Positions 22,379 through 31,284 of a DNA stretch of 64,000 bases are shown piece by piece. The DNA comes from Sulfuricella sp. T08 (GTDB lineage: Bacteria; Pseudomonadota; Gammaproteobacteria; Burkholderiales; Sulfuricellaceae), in the NCBI RefSeq assembly GCF_000971475.1, contig NZ_DF967529.1:1-64000 (forward strand). The letters run 5' to 3'. Every line of letters starts with the position of its first letter. Position 1 is the first letter of the stretch. A program made the position numbers and the translations under genes. The notes beneath the pieces were generated by a model. The model was not told the DNA's origin and did not search any database. It worked only from the letters and a program-made list of their open reading frames with translations.

Positions 22379-23251
22379 ATGGAAAAAATAACCAAAGCAG
22401 TTTTTCCGGTGGCGGGTATGGGTACGCGTTTCCTGCCGGCAACCAAGGCCAGTCCGAAGGAAATGCTGCCTATCGTGGACAAGCCCCTAATCCAGTATGC
22501 GGTCGAGGAGGCGGTGGCGGCCGGCATCACCGAGCTGATTTTCGTCACCGGGCGCAGCAAGCGCGCGATCGAGGACCATTTCGACAAGGCCTATGAAATG
22601 GAAGCCGAGCTGGAGGCGCGCGGCAAAACCAAGATGCTTGAGTTGCTGCGCAGCATCATCCCTCCCAACGTAACCTGCGTCTACATCCGCCAAGCCGAGG
22701 CGCTGGGGCTCGGACATGCTGTGCTGTGCGCCAAGCAGGTGATAGGGAATGATCCGTTTGCGGTGCTCCTTGCCGATGATCTGCTCGATGGAGAACCGCC
22801 GGTGCTGAAGCAGATGGTTGACCTGTACGCGCATTATCACAGTTCGGTGATCGGGGTACAGGACGTGCCGCGCGAGGAAACTTCAGCATATGGCATTGTC
22901 GATGCCAAAGAACTGGAAAACGGTATTTACAAGATGAACAGCATCGTTGAAAAACCCCGGCCCGAGGAAGCGCCCTCCACGCTGGGCGTGGTCGGGCGCT
23001 ATATCCTGACACCGCGCATTTTCAGTCATCTGGAGAGCGTGCAGGCCGGTGCGGGTGGCGAAATCCAGCTGACTGATGGCATCGCATCGCTGCTCAAGCA
23101 GGAGCAGGTGTTGGCCTATGCTTATAAGGGCATCCGCTACGATTGCGGCAGCAAGATCGGCTATCTCAAGGCAACCATCCAGTTTGCCCTGAAGCATCCG
23201 GAAGTGAATGGCGAATTCCGCAACTATTTATCCACTCTGGAGTTATCTTGA
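22379..23251 (+). CDS. galU: UTP-glucose-1-phosphate uridylyltransferase GalU
   Basis: Makes UDP-glucose from UTP and glucose-1-phosphate for envelope polysaccharides. 290 residues from ATG 22379. A GTG two codons earlier overlaps the ligA stop, but the ATG has the better spacing from GGGGA. The nucleotidyltransferase motif '[20 protein letters not shown]' is near the N-terminus, '[17 protein letters not shown]' near the metal site, and '[12 protein letters not shown]' contains the sugar-phosphate lysine. Close to ligA and followed by hpt with overlapping codons, giving one transcript. Confidence 0.95.
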   Translation: MEKITKAVFPVAGMGTRFLPATKASPKEMLPIVDKPLIQYAVEEAVAAGITELIFVTGRSKRAIEDHFDKAYEMEAELEARGKTKMLELLRSIIPPNVTCVYIRQAEALGLGHAVLCAKQVIGNDPFAVLLADDLLDGEPPVLKQMVDLYAHYHSSVIGVQDVPREETSAYGIVDAKELENGIYKMNSIVEKPRPEEAPSTLGVVGRYILTPRIFSHLESVQAGAGGEIQLTDGIASLLKQEQVLAYAYKGIRYDCGSKIGYLKATIQFALKHPEVNGEFRNYLSTLELS

Positions 23252-23796
23252 TTTCAGCCAAAGAAGCCAGGGAGATATTCTCCAGGGCCGATCTGATCTG
23301 CTCTGCAGAGGAGGTTGCAGCGGCAGTTAAACATTTGGCCGTTGAAATCAAAGCGTCCCTGGGCGATGCGCACCCGCTGGTGCTGAGCGTGATGGGCGGG
23401 GCGGTGGTGTTTTCCGGACAGATCCTTCCCCTGCTCGATTTCCCCCTGGATTTCGATTACATCCATGCGAGCCGCTACGGCAATGCTACCCAGGGTAACA
23501 CTCTGGAATGGAAGGTGATGCCCAAGGAAAATGTCACTAGCCGTGTGGTGCTGGTGCTGGACGATATCCTCGATGAGGGGCATACCTTGGCGGCAATCCG
23601 CGACAAGGTTCTCGGTATGGGTGCGGCAGCGTTTTACAGTGCCGTTTTCGCAGACAAGGATCTGGGGCGGGCCAAGCCGATTCAGGCTGATTTTGCCGGA
23701 ATCAGATTGCCCAATCGTTACGTGTTCGGCTTCGGCATGGATGTGCGCGGGGCATGGCGTAATCTCCCCGCGATTTATGCATTAAAGGAAGAGTAA
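23248..23796 (+). CDS. hpt: Hypoxanthine-guanine phosphoribosyltransferase
   Basis: Purine salvage enzyme that joins hypoxanthine or guanine to PRPP. The start is inferred as TTG 23248, which overlaps the galU stop and follows GGAG, giving 182 residues. A longer upstream frame lies inside galU and is out of family. The PRPP-binding motif '[18 protein letters not shown]' (about 97-114) is intact, and the flexible loop region has '[17 protein letters not shown]'. It is followed three bases later by the nucleoside phosphorylase gene, which would supply purine base. The two salvage genes probably form one unit. Confidence 0.9.
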   Translation: MISAKEAREIFSRADLICSAEEVAAAVKHLAVEIKASLGDAHPLVLSVMGGAVVFSGQILPLLDFPLDFDYIHASRYGNATQGNTLEWKVMPKENVTSRVVLVLDDILDEGHTLAAIRDKVLGMGAAAFYSAVFADKDLGRAKPIQADFAGIRLPNRYVFGFGMDVRGAWRNLPAIYALKEE

Positions 23797-23799
23797 ATA

Positions 23800-24546
23800 A
23801 TGTTAGGAATTATCGGCGGTACCGGATTAACCCAACTGGCAAATCTCGAGATTACGCACCGGCAAGTGATTCGTACTCCCTACGGCGAGCCATCCGGCGC
23901 GCTGACTTTCGGCAAGATCAAGGAGCATGAGGTCGTGTTCATGGCACGGCACGGCTATGGCCACTCCATCCCGCCGCACGAGGTCAACTACCAGGCCAAC
24001 ATGTGGGCGATGCAAGCTCAGGGGGTGAAGAATGTCGTATCGATCGCCACTGTCGGAGGAATCAATCCGGATTACGAGCCAGGTGCCATTGTCATACCTG
24101 ACCAGATTATCGACTATACCCACGGGCGCAAGGCTACTTATTTTGATGGGAATGGCAAGTCGGTTACGCACGTCGATTTTACAGAGCCGTATTGCGAAAA
24201 AATGCGCCAGCAGTGCATGCAGGCTGCATCGGAGGCCGGTGAGAAAATCATCGATGGTGGAGTCTATGCCGCAGTTCAGGGTCCGCGCCTGGAAACAGCA
24301 GCGGAGATCAACCGCCTCGACCGCGACGGCGCTACTATGGTGGGCATGACCGGTATGCCGGAGGCGGTGCTCGCCCGCGAGTTGGGGCTTTGTTATGCCG
24401 CCATTGCCGTGGTCGCCAATCATGCCGCAGGCCGAAATTCCAGCAAACACGCCATCAGTTTCGAGGAAATCGACGTCGTGCTGAAGCAGGCCATGCAGCG
24501 TGTACGTATCATCCTGGAGCATGTAGTGGGTCTTGATGGCGATTAG
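23800..24546 (+). CDS. S-methyl-5'-thioinosine/thioadenosine phosphorylase
   Basis: Family 2 purine nucleoside phosphorylase (MTAP/MTIP type), 248 residues. The phosphate-binding start is '[12 protein letters not shown]', with '[20 protein letters not shown]' and '[16 protein letters not shown]' further on. '[16 protein letters not shown]' and 'VANHAAG' resemble the Pseudomonas methylthioinosine phosphorylase, so methylthioinosine is a likely substrate. MTA remains possible. It cleaves the by-product of polyamine synthesis, releasing hypoxanthine or adenine, which fits with hpt just upstream. The stop overlaps def by 11 bases. Confidence 0.88.
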   Translation: MLGIIGGTGLTQLANLEITHRQVIRTPYGEPSGALTFGKIKEHEVVFMARHGYGHSIPPHEVNYQANMWAMQAQGVKNVVSIATVGGINPDYEPGAIVIPDQIIDYTHGRKATYFDGNGKSVTHVDFTEPYCEKMRQQCMQAASEAGEKIIDGGVYAAVQGPRLETAAEINRLDRDGATMVGMTGMPEAVLARELGLCYAAIAVVANHAAGRNSSKHAISFEEIDVVLKQAMQRVRIILEHVVGLDGD

Positions 24547-25069
24547 AGCAGTACTGCGCATGGGCGACCCGCGCTTGCTGGAAGTAGCGGCGCCGGTTGC
24601 CCTTACCGACACGCCGGAATTGCACGAATTGATCCGAGATATGCGCGACACCATGGCCTCCCTCAGCGGCGCAGGGCTGGCCGCGCCACAGGTCGGAATC
24701 GGCCTGCAGGTGGTGATTTTTGGTGTGGCTGCCAATCCGCGCTACCCGGATGCCGAACTGGTTCCGGACACAGTGCTGATCAATCCGGTGCTAACGCCGC
24801 TCAGCGACGAAACTGATGAAGGCTGGGAGGGTTGCCTGAGCATTCCCGGCCTGCGAGGCCTGGTGCCACGCTACAAAAGTTTGCGCTACCAGGGCTTCAA
24901 TCAGTTCGGTAACCCGATAGACCGCACCGTGAGCGGTTTCCATGCGCGGGTGGTGCAGCATGAATGCGACCATTTGCAGGGCATGCTGTACCCGATGCGT
25001 ATCAAGGATATGAAGAACTTCGGTTTTGTCGAAGAGTTGTTCCCGGGCAATCCGCCCATCCTGGAATAA
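24536..25069 (+). CDS. def: Peptide deformylase
   Basis: Removes formyl from the initiator Met of nascent proteins, using Fe2+. 177 residues from ATG 24536 (a TTG one codon earlier is possible). The three family motifs are intact: [10 protein letters not shown] (about 45-54), EGCLSIPG (about 102-109) and QHECDHLQG (about 143-151) with the metal-binding His pair and catalytic Glu. It is a second-type deformylase in a salvage-gene context rather than beside fmt, so this genome may carry another def gene. Overlaps the phosphorylase gene and has no visible terminator. Confidence 0.95.
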   Translation: MAIRAVLRMGDPRLLEVAAPVALTDTPELHELIRDMRDTMASLSGAGLAAPQVGIGLQVVIFGVAANPRYPDAELVPDTVLINPVLTPLSDETDEGWEGCLSIPGLRGLVPRYKSLRYQGFNQFGNPIDRTVSGFHARVVQHECDHLQGMLYPMRIKDMKNFGFVEELFPGNPPILE

Positions 25070-25404
25070 ACCCGGAAACCTATTGGCCCGTCATTCCGGC
25101 AATAACCTGAATCCATACGGTCTAAGGAACCGCTGATTTATTCGTCACCCCGGCGAAAGCCGGGGTCTAGTTCGTTGATTATTTTAGATTCCGGCTTTCG
25201 CCGGAATGACGGAATTTGATTTGTTCAGCGCCTCCCTAAAAATGATCGTTATAAATAAATGTGTTTCTGAAGCTGGATTTCCGCTTGCGCGGGAATGACG
25301 ACTGCTTGAGCACAGTGCTCAAAAATATCGCCTGTTACGGACAACCTGAAATAAATCCTCACCACGTTCTGTTATACTACAAATGTAGTAAATCTTGGAG
25401 ATGA
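25070..25404. repeat. Repeat-rich intergenic region with MITE-like element
   Basis: Bases 25122-25239 form a MITE-like unit. The left end TAAGGAACCGCTGA and right end TTGTTCAGCGCCTCCCTAA are imperfect inverted repeats, and inside are two strong hairpins of opposite sense with GAAA/TTTC loops (25148-25165, CCCCGGC/GCCGGGG, and 25189-25206, TTCCGGC/GCCGGAA). Half-units 'TCATTCCGGC' (about 25090) and 'CGCTTGCGCGGGAATGACG' (about 25282-25300) flank it. The end sequence recurs at 75-93. No gene is present before the promoter of the toxin-antitoxin pair. Confidence 0.7.
25370..25389 (+). promoter_or_regulatory. Extended -10 promoter with overlapping palindromic operator
   Basis: TGT-TATACT (25370-25378) is an extended -10. 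The palindrome ACTACA-AA-TGTAGT (25376-25389) overlaps its end, just before the antitoxin's Shine-Dalgarno (GGAG, 25397-25400). This is the expected layout for autorepression by the antitoxin. No good -35 is seen, as is usual with extended -10 promoters. Confidence 0.5.
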
Positions 25405-25407
25405 ATG

Positions 25408-25635
25408 ATGGGCTTGCCTGTACGCATTGATGACGAACTCTATGAGAATGCCAAAGTAGCCGCCAAGGCGGAGCACAGGACGATCGCTGGGCAGATCGAG
25501 TTTTGGGCTCAGGTAGGCAGAACGGCGCTCGATAACCCCGATCTGCCTGTCGAATTTATTGTCGACCTGCTGCGCGCACGGCAGGAACCCGCTCAAGCGC
25601 TGACCCGCTTCGTGCCGGGGCAGTATCGTGGCTAG
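25408..25635 (+). CDS. ParD-like antitoxin
   Basis: 75 residues from ATG 25408, which has GGAG at better spacing than the ATG one codon before. The N-terminus 'GLPVRIDDELYENAKVAAKAEHRT' is a ribbon-helix-helix-like DNA-binding motif, matching small ParD-like antitoxins of about 75 residues. The C-terminus would neutralise the toxin. Overlaps the toxin GTG by eight bases, so translation is coupled. Probably represses its own operon at the adjacent palindrome. Confidence 0.8.
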   Translation: MGLPVRIDDELYENAKVAAKAEHRTIAGQIEFWAQVGRTALDNPDLPVEFIVDLLRARQEPAQALTRFVPGQYRG

Positions 25636-25903
25636 TGTCGAAGTAATCCAGACCAATGCCTTTATCAAGGCGTATAAAAGGCTCCACGACAACCAGAAAG
25701 ACGTGGTTGATGAAGCGGTGGGCGCCATTGTGTCAAACCCGGAGTTGGGCGAAGCCAAGAAGGGCGATCTTGCAGGTATTTATGTCTACAAGTTCAAGTG
25801 TCATCGCCAATTATTTCTGGTGGCCTATGAATATGCCCCTTCAACCAGGGTGCTGTTGCTATTAGGCACGCACGAAAATTTCTACCGCGATCTCAAGCGA
25901 TAA
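25628..25903 (+). CDS. RelE/ParE-family toxin
   Basis: 91 residues with the RelE/ParE fold: 'FIKAYKRLHDNQKDVVDEAVGAI' as the helical half, then strands 'GDLAGIYVYKFKCHRQLFLVAYEY' and a C-terminal 'LLLLGTHENFYRDLKR'. The late His-Glu-x-x-Tyr and Arg/Lys pattern fits mRNA-interferase-type RelE toxins, but gyrase inhibition (ParE) cannot be excluded. The start is GTG 25628, inside the antitoxin gene. Nine bases after its stop lies the fliC promoter. Confidence 0.82.
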   Translation: MASVEVIQTNAFIKAYKRLHDNQKDVVDEAVGAIVSNPELGEAKKGDLAGIYVYKFKCHRQLFLVAYEYAPSTRVLLLLGTHENFYRDLKR

Positions 25904-25911
25904 AAAAACAT

Positions 25912-25938
25912 TAAAGTTTCTCCATGGCCTCCCGATAA
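25912..25938 (+). promoter_or_regulatory. Sigma-28 (FliA) promoter of flagellin
   Basis: TAAAGTTT (25912-25919), exactly 11 bases, then CCCGATAA (25931-25938). This is one mismatch from the class 3 flagellar consensus TAAAGTTT-N11-GCCGATAA. It lies 99 bases upstream of the fliC ATG and predicts late, FliA-dependent expression with a leader of about 90 bases. Confidence 0.9.
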
Positions 25939-26037
25939 AGGTACTGACGGCGGATTAAGTGGCTCTGATTATTTAGGGCAACCAAAGTCGGAGGCGACAA
26001 CGCCAGCAGTTAAACTACCCTACCAAGGAGAATTAAA

Positions 26038-27585
26038 ATGAGCCAAGTCATCAATACGAATATTGCCTCGCTGAATGCGCAGCGCAACTTGAATACGTCG
26101 CAAGCCGGTTTGTCCTCCGCATTGCAGCGTTTGTCCTCAGGCTTGCGCATCAACAGCGCCAAGGACGACGCGGCAGGCATGGCGATTGCCAGTCGGTTTA
26201 CCGCCCAGATCAACGGCCTTAACCAAGCTGCGCGTAACGCCAACGACGGCATTTCGATGGCGCAAACGGCTGAAGGCGGCTTGGCCACGACCACCGATCT
26301 GCTGCAGCGTATGCGGCAACTGGCGGTGCAAGCCGCCAACGGCACCAACTCCGCATCGGACCGTCAGTCGATCCAGTCTGAAGTTACCCAACTGCAACAG
26401 GAAATGAACCGCGTAGCCAACACCACTCAGTTCAACGGTCAAAACCTCCTGGATGGCTCGCTCAACAACGCCCAGTTCCAGGTCGGCGCCAACGCCAACC
26501 AGACGATCAATTTTTCGATCGGCAACGCCCAAGCCACCTCCATTGGCAATAACGCTATTGGGGCCGCGAATAATGGCACGATGGTTGATGCAAAAGTCGG
26601 AACGGGTACTGCAGGTACCGCAGCGGATATCATCGCTAACAGCGTAGCCGCGCAAACATTGACCATTCAGGGTAATGGTGCATCGAGCGGCGCCATGACC
26701 ATCGCTATTGGCGCAAGTGCAAAAACGATTGCCGATACAGTGAATGCCGCCTCAGGCTCTACCGGGGTTACCGGTACAGCGACAACCACGGCAACGTTGG
26801 CCAACTTTACCCATACTGGCACTGTATCTATGATTTTGCAGGGTGCACCAAACTCTGCGGGCGCAGCTAACCCGATCACCGTTTCCGCCCAAGTCAACAG
26901 TAGCACTGATTTGACTGCTTTGAGCAAAGCGATCAATGACCAATCTGGGATAACGGGCATCACCGCCGTGGCCGATCTGACTAATGGCAAAATTGCACTG
27001 ACACAGTCTCAGGGCTACGACATTGGCATAGTCAACCTTGGCGCTGTTGGTGCTGGTGCAACTGGCGTCACTGTAACCGGTTTGCCAGTTGCCTCTGGCG
27101 GTACGGGTACAGCGCAATCCCTGACAGCAAACGGCGTCGCAGCGGATGCAATCACGGTTGGCGGGGCGGTCAGCTTTGCATCACCAACTTCATTCTCCGC
27201 TACCGCCAGTGGCGTTGGTGTGTTGAAAGTTACTACTGCTATCTCCAGTAGCCTTAATCCAGTTGCTAATATTGACGTAACTTCACTCACCAACGGCATC
27301 CCCACTGGTGCCAACAGTGCGCTACAAGTTATTGACTCGGCGCTGGCCAACATCAACAGCTCACGGGCTTCCCTTGGCGCGGTGCAAAACCGCTTTAGTA
27401 CGACGATCTCCAACCTGCAAGCTACCTCGGAGAATTTGAGCGCTTCCCGTAGCCGGATTCAAGATACTGACTTTGCGGCAGAAACGGCTGCGCTGACCCG
27501 CGGCCAGATCATGCAGCAGGCTGGTACGGCGATGCTGGCCCAGGCTAACGCCTTGCCGAACGGCGTGCTTGCCCTGTTGCGCTAA
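26038..27585 (+). CDS. fliC: Flagellin FliC
   Basis: Major filament subunit, secreted by the flagellar type III apparatus. 515 residues. The conserved N-terminal D0/D1 part (about 1-170) has 'INTNIASLNAQRNLNTSQ' and 'LSSGLRINSAKDDAAGMAIA'. A variable Ala/Gly/Thr-rich middle (about 175-410) contains Flagellin_IN-like segments (AKTIADTVNAASG). The conserved C-terminal D1/D0 part ends 'GTAMLAQANALPNGVLALLR'. AAGGAG lies seven to eight bases before the ATG. Followed by a strong terminator, so it is mainly monocistronic. Confidence 0.97.
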   Translation: MSQVINTNIASLNAQRNLNTSQAGLSSALQRLSSGLRINSAKDDAAGMAIASRFTAQINGLNQAARNANDGISMAQTAEGGLATTTDLLQRMRQLAVQAANGTNSASDRQSIQSEVTQLQQEMNRVANTTQFNGQNLLDGSLNNAQFQVGANANQTINFSIGNAQATSIGNNAIGAANNGTMVDAKVGTGTAGTAADIIANSVAAQTLTIQGNGASSGAMTIAIGASAKTIADTVNAASGSTGVTGTATTTATLANFTHTGTVSMILQGAPNSAGAANPITVSAQVNSSTDLTALSKAINDQSGITGITAVADLTNGKIALTQSQGYDIGIVNLGAVGAGATGVTVTGLPVASGGTGTAQSLTANGVAADAITVGGAVSFASPTSFSATASGVGVLKVTTAISSSLNPVANIDVTSLTNGIPTGANSALQVIDSALANINSSRASLGAVQNRFSTTISNLQATSENLSASRSRIQDTDFAAETAALTRGQIMQQAGTAMLAQANALPNGVLALLR

Positions 27586-27610
27586 GTGGTGACATGGTGA
27601 CATAGTAAGA

Positions 27611-27640
27611 AACCCGGCCGGATTTCCGGCCGGGTTTTTT
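27611..27640 (+). terminator. Rho-independent terminator after fliC
   Basis: Stem AACCCGGCCGG (27611-27621), loop ATTT, stem CCGGCCGGGTT (27626-27636), then a T-run to 27640. Perfectly paired 11-base GC-rich stem. Confidence 0.95.
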
Positions 27641-27658
27641 GCCTTAAGGAGGTAGAAA

Positions 27659-28039
27659 ATGATAATCTCTCAAAATAATGCAAGCAGTGTTGTGCCGCCA
27701 GTATCGCTTGATGTGGCAACGTCGCAACGCCCCGTTGTGCAGGATGTGGCCCCGGCCCCGGCAGCACCTGTAGAGTTGCCGGCCAAGGCGGTTCAGGCGG
27801 CAGCTTCATCTCCAGCTCCAGAGCAGGTGAAACAAGCCATGGAACGCGTAAATAAGGTGATACAGACCTTGAGCGACGACGTGCGCTTTACACAGGATGA
27901 AGAGACCGGCATCCGGTTGGTGAAGGTGGTGGATACCAAGACCAATGAAGTCATTCGGCAAATGCCGTCGGCAGAAGTAGTGGCTATCGCCAAAGCGCTG
28001 GATACCTTGCAGGGCCTGATTATTCGCCAGAAGGCGTGA
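27659..28039 (+). CDS. flaG: Flagellar protein FlaG
   Basis: 126 residues. The first 50 or so are low-complexity (Pro/Ala/Val), and the C-terminal FlaG domain has 'MERVNKVIQTLSDDVRFTQDEE' and ends 'IRQMPSAEVVAIAKALDTLQGLIIRQ', the family signature. FlaG affects filament length and lies between fliC and fliD in many polar-flagellated bacteria. A good Shine-Dalgarno (AAGGAGG) precedes the ATG. No separate sigma-28 site is evident. Confidence 0.9.
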   Translation: MIISQNNASSVVPPVSLDVATSQRPVVQDVAPAPAAPVELPAKAVQAAASSPAPEQVKQAMERVNKVIQTLSDDVRFTQDEETGIRLVKVVDTKTNEVIRQMPSAEVVAIAKALDTLQGLIIRQKA

Positions 28040-28096
28040 GCGTGGCCAGGAATTTGAACGTCACGGCGAAGCGGGGCCTTAGGTAAGGAGACTATA

Positions 28097-30091
28097 ATGG
28101 CTATTTCATCACCCGGTATTGGTTCCAATCTCGATGTTAACGGCATTGTTGCCAAGTTGATGACGGTTGAACAGCAGCCGCTAACCTTGCTGGCCCAAAA
28201 AGAAGCGAGCTACCAGGCGAAACTTTCCGGTTATGGGAGCTTGGGCGGTGCGCTATCTTCTTTTCAGACCGCATTGAGCGGGCTGACAAATTTATCCAAA
28301 TTTCAAAATTTTGTAGCCACGCCTGCCGATACGACGATTATGACGGCTTCCGCCGCCAGCACTGCCGTACCGGGCACCTATTCGGTCACTGTTGGTGCGC
28401 TGGCTCAAGCCCAAACGTTGAGGGCTGCGGGGCAAGTCAGCACCACGGCAACGATAGGTGCCGGCACCGCTACTACTCTAACTTTTCAGTTCGGTACTTT
28501 CGCCGCTGGAGCGTTCACCCAGGATCCTGCGCAGGCCACTGGCTCGGTGACTATCAATAGCACCAATAACTCCCTGCAAGGGATCAGGGACGCGGTCAAT
28601 GCAGCCAACATCGGAGTCACGGCGACGATAATTAACGATGGCAGCGCTGCCCCTAACCGCTTGGTGTTGACCTCCAATAAGACCGGCGCAAACTCGACCA
28701 TGAAAATCACCGCTGGCGCTGGTGGAGACGCGACCGTGACGGGCTTGTTGAGCTACGACCCGGCTTTGGTGCAGAGTATGACTCAAACTGCCGCCGCCCA
28801 GGATGCCTCGGTCACCATTAATGGTGTAGCGGTCAGCAGTGCTTCCAATTTGGTGACCGGTGCTATTCAGGGGGTCACCCTGAGTTTAGCCAAGATAGGT
28901 ACAACCAACCTGAACGTGGTGCGTGACACTGGTTCGGTGCAAACTGCTGTGCAGGCTTTCGTCAAAGCCTATAATGACATCAACAGCACCTTGGCTAATT
29001 TGACAGCTTACAATCCCACCACCAAGCAGGCCGGACCATTGCTTGGTGATTCAGCGGTTCGGAATATTCAAGCGCAAATTCGGCGGACACTTTCCTCCCC
29101 GCTTGCAGGCTTGAGCGGTAGCTTAACTACGCTCTCCCAAATCGGCGTTGCTTTCCAGAAGGATGGGACTTTGGGGTTGGATGCGACCAAGCTGCAAAGT
29201 GCCATCACCAACAATTTTAATGATATCGCCAGTTTGTTAGCGGCTGTTGGCAAGCCCACAGACAGCTTGGTCAACTACGTTAGTGCGACTGGAAACGCCA
29301 AAGCGGGGAGTTACGCTGTCAACGTGAGCACGTTGGCAACTCAGAGCAAAACGATCGGCAGCATTAATTTGAATCCCCCCGCCGTCAATACGATGATAGC
29401 GGCCGGGACGACAGTGACTGTGGCTGTAGATGGAATAAGCGCATCTGTTGCCTTGACCGCAGGAAGCTATACTGGAACCCAACTGGCGACATTAATCCAG
29501 TCGGCTATTAATGGCACCGCTGCATTTTCATCGGCAGGTTCGTCGGTAGCTGCGTCGGTTGATGCTGTCACTGGATTTTTAAGCATCACATCCAATCGCT
29601 ATGGCTCTGCTTCCAGTGTCAGCATGGGCAGCGGAACGGGTACTGCCGTGGCAACATTTATGGGCACGCCGACCACTAGTGCCGGACTAGACGCGGCGGG
29701 CACGATCGACGGGGTAGCCGCAGGAGGTTCTGGTCAATACCTTACAGGGGCGGCGGGGAGCGCAACCGATGGGCTTAAAATTCAAATTACAGGTGGGGGA
29801 ACCGGTGCGAGAGGGGTTATTAATTATTCCCAGGGCTATGCAAATAATCTGAATAATTTGGTGAGCCAATTTTTGGCCAGTCCAGGGCTGATTTCCAGCC
29901 AAACCGACGGGCTCAATCGCAGCCTCAAGGATATCGCTAAGCGTCGTGACGCTATGAACCTTCGCCTGACGGCCATAGAAAAAAACTACCGTACTCAGTT
30001 TACTTCTCTGGACGTGCTTATAGGCCAGATGTCTCAAACCAGCAGCTACCTGACACAACAGTTGGCTAATTTACCTAAGGTAACTGGCTAA
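28097..30091 (+). CDS. fliD: Flagellar hook-associated protein 2 (filament cap) FliD
   Basis: Forms the filament cap that folds exported flagellin. 664 residues. The N-terminal FliD_N region (ISSPGIGSNLDVNGIVAKLMTVEQQPL) and the C-terminal coiled end ('RRDAMNLRLTAIEKNYRTQFTSLDVLIGQM') are conserved. The middle is about 200 residues longer than in E. coli or Pseudomonas (about 470). A segment near residue 404 (GSYAVNVSTLATQSKTIG) echoes the one near 92 (GTYSVTVGALAQAQTLRA), so the extra part may be a duplicated outer domain. AAGGAG precedes the ATG. Confidence 0.95.
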   Translation: MAISSPGIGSNLDVNGIVAKLMTVEQQPLTLLAQKEASYQAKLSGYGSLGGALSSFQTALSGLTNLSKFQNFVATPADTTIMTASAASTAVPGTYSVTVGALAQAQTLRAAGQVSTTATIGAGTATTLTFQFGTFAAGAFTQDPAQATGSVTINSTNNSLQGIRDAVNAANIGVTATIINDGSAAPNRLVLTSNKTGANSTMKITAGAGGDATVTGLLSYDPALVQSMTQTAAAQDASVTINGVAVSSASNLVTGAIQGVTLSLAKIGTTNLNVVRDTGSVQTAVQAFVKAYNDINSTLANLTAYNPTTKQAGPLLGDSAVRNIQAQIRRTLSSPLAGLSGSLTTLSQIGVAFQKDGTLGLDATKLQSAITNNFNDIASLLAAVGKPTDSLVNYVSATGNAKAGSYAVNVSTLATQSKTIGSINLNPPAVNTMIAAGTTVTVAVDGISASVALTAGSYTGTQLATLIQSAINGTAAFSSAGSSVAASVDAVTGFLSITSNRYGSASSVSMGSGTGTAVATFMGTPTTSAGLDAAGTIDGVAAGGSGQYLTGAAGSATDGLKIQITGGGTGARGVINYSQGYANNLNNLVSQFLASPGLISSQTDGLNRSLKDIAKRRDAMNLRLTAIEKNYRTQFTSLDVLIGQMSQTSSYLTQQLANLPKVTG

Positions 30092-30155
30092 CGTATTAGC
30101 CATTCGACTAAATTTGTCATAGATGGCGAATTTGTTGGAGCAGGAGGAAATGAAA

Positions 30156-30626
30156 ATGAACGTAATGTCTCGTGACGCATTAAATACCTACTCTCGCGTT
30201 GAAATTGATGTCGGTGTTGATAGTGCCAGCCCGCACAAGCTGATTTCAATGCTGTTCAATGGCGCTATTCTGTCCGTTGCCAGCGCTAAGGCGGCCATGC
30301 AGCGCAACGATGTTGCCAGCAAAGGACAGGCGATTTCAAGGGCTATTTCGATCATCAACGAAGGGCTAATAATTAGCCTTGATGAGAAAACCGGCGGGGA
30401 GTTGGCGCAGAACTTGAAGGCACTATACGAGTACATGTCCTACCGTTTGCTCGAAGCCAATATGAAGAACACTATTGAACCACTGGATGAGGTGGGGCGT
30501 TTGCTTGCTGAGTTGAATGGAGCGTGGGACGTGATAGGCAAGTCGCAGCCAACGGGTGCTAAGGCTGTTCCGGTTACTCCAGAACAGATCCCTAATCGAG
30601 CTGCTATTAGCTATGGCAAGGCTTAA
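30156..30626 (+). CDS. fliS: Flagellar export chaperone FliS
   Basis: Cytoplasmic chaperone that binds flagellin's C-terminus before export. The start is placed at ATG 30156 (MNVMSRDALNTYSRVEI), eight bases after AGGAGG, giving 156 residues. An upstream ATG at 30123 is open but lacks a ribosome site. The four-helix FliS signature is present: 'YSRVEIDVGVDSASPHKLISMLFNGAI' and 'LYEYMSYRLLEANMKN'. A C-terminal tail of about 25 residues is Pro-rich. Lies between fliD and fliT in transcription order. Confidence 0.93.
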   Translation: MNVMSRDALNTYSRVEIDVGVDSASPHKLISMLFNGAILSVASAKAAMQRNDVASKGQAISRAISIINEGLIISLDEKTGGELAQNLKALYEYMSYRLLEANMKNTIEPLDEVGRLLAELNGAWDVIGKSQPTGAKAVPVTPEQIPNRAAISYGKA

Positions 30627-30636
30627 ACGATGAACC

Positions 30637-30963
30637 ATGAACTGTGCTGACTTGCTCAAACTCTATGACGAAATGTTGTGCTTGACGCAGAAGATGTTAG
30701 CTTCTGCAAGGCACAGCGATTGGGACCGGCTGATCGAACTCGAACATGAGCGTTCCGTAATCGTTGAAAGGCTGAAGCAAGAGGATATAGAAAGTTTATG
30801 GACACTGTCTGAGGGCGTGAAGAAAGGAGAATTGATCCGCTCCATGCTTGATATAGATGCTGAAATAAAATTACTGACGGAATCTCAGATGATGGAGTTG
30901 CGGGGGATGCTGGACAGCGTCAGAATTGAACAGAAATTGAACAATACCTACGAAACACCATAA
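30637..30963 (+). CDS. fliT: FliT-like flagellar chaperone
   Basis: 108 residues, almost all helical, with heptad-like Leu spacing (LLKLYDEMLCLTQKMLASARHSDWDRLIELEHERSVIVERL read in parts). Size, position directly after fliS, and the 'W..L..LE..R' pattern match the FliT family of FliD chaperones, whose members diverge strongly. Whether it also inhibits FlhDC, as in Salmonella, cannot be told. The ATG lies eight bases after the fliS stop. Confidence 0.75.
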   Translation: MNCADLLKLYDEMLCLTQKMLASARHSDWDRLIELEHERSVIVERLKQEDIESLWTLSEGVKKGELIRSMLDIDAEIKLLTESQMMELRGMLDSVRIEQKLNNTYETP

Positions 30964-30990
30964 CCATTCCTGAATATTCCTGGAGAGGTG

Positions 30991-31230
30991 ATGCAACACC
31001 ACCAATCTCTGTTTGCAGAGCCACATCTAATATTCCCCCTGCCATTTTGGGTCACGACAGACTCGATCGGTACCGTCAACGACTCCGTCCCGGTTCATCC
31101 TGAGGACAGGCATCCGTCATCCGACGATTTCAAGCAGAAAAACAAGCGCAAGCCCCATTCGGAACAGCCTCCTCAAAACCCTGATGGCAAACATCCTGAT
31201 CCGGATCATCAGATCGATGAATATGCCTGA
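30991..31230 (+). CDS. Small hypothetical protein in the flagellar cluster
   Basis: 79 residues from ATG 30991 (GTG one codon before), with GGAGAGG upstream. I do not recognise it. The N-terminal third is hydrophobic and Phe/Pro-rich (LIFPLPFW). The rest is highly charged and Pro/His/Asp/Lys-rich with repeats of PDG/PDP/HPD, and is probably disordered. Lying in the fliS-fliT-fliK order with a good ribosome site argues that it is real. The role is unknown; a secreted or intrinsically disordered accessory is one guess. Confidence 0.5.
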   Translation: MQHHQSLFAEPHLIFPLPFWVTTDSIGTVNDSVPVHPEDRHPSSDDFKQKNKRKPHSEQPPQNPDGKHPDPDHQIDEYA

Positions 31231-31284
31231 GCAGTTGGTAAAACGGATGCAAAATGATATTGTAATGATCATTTTTAAGCTGAG

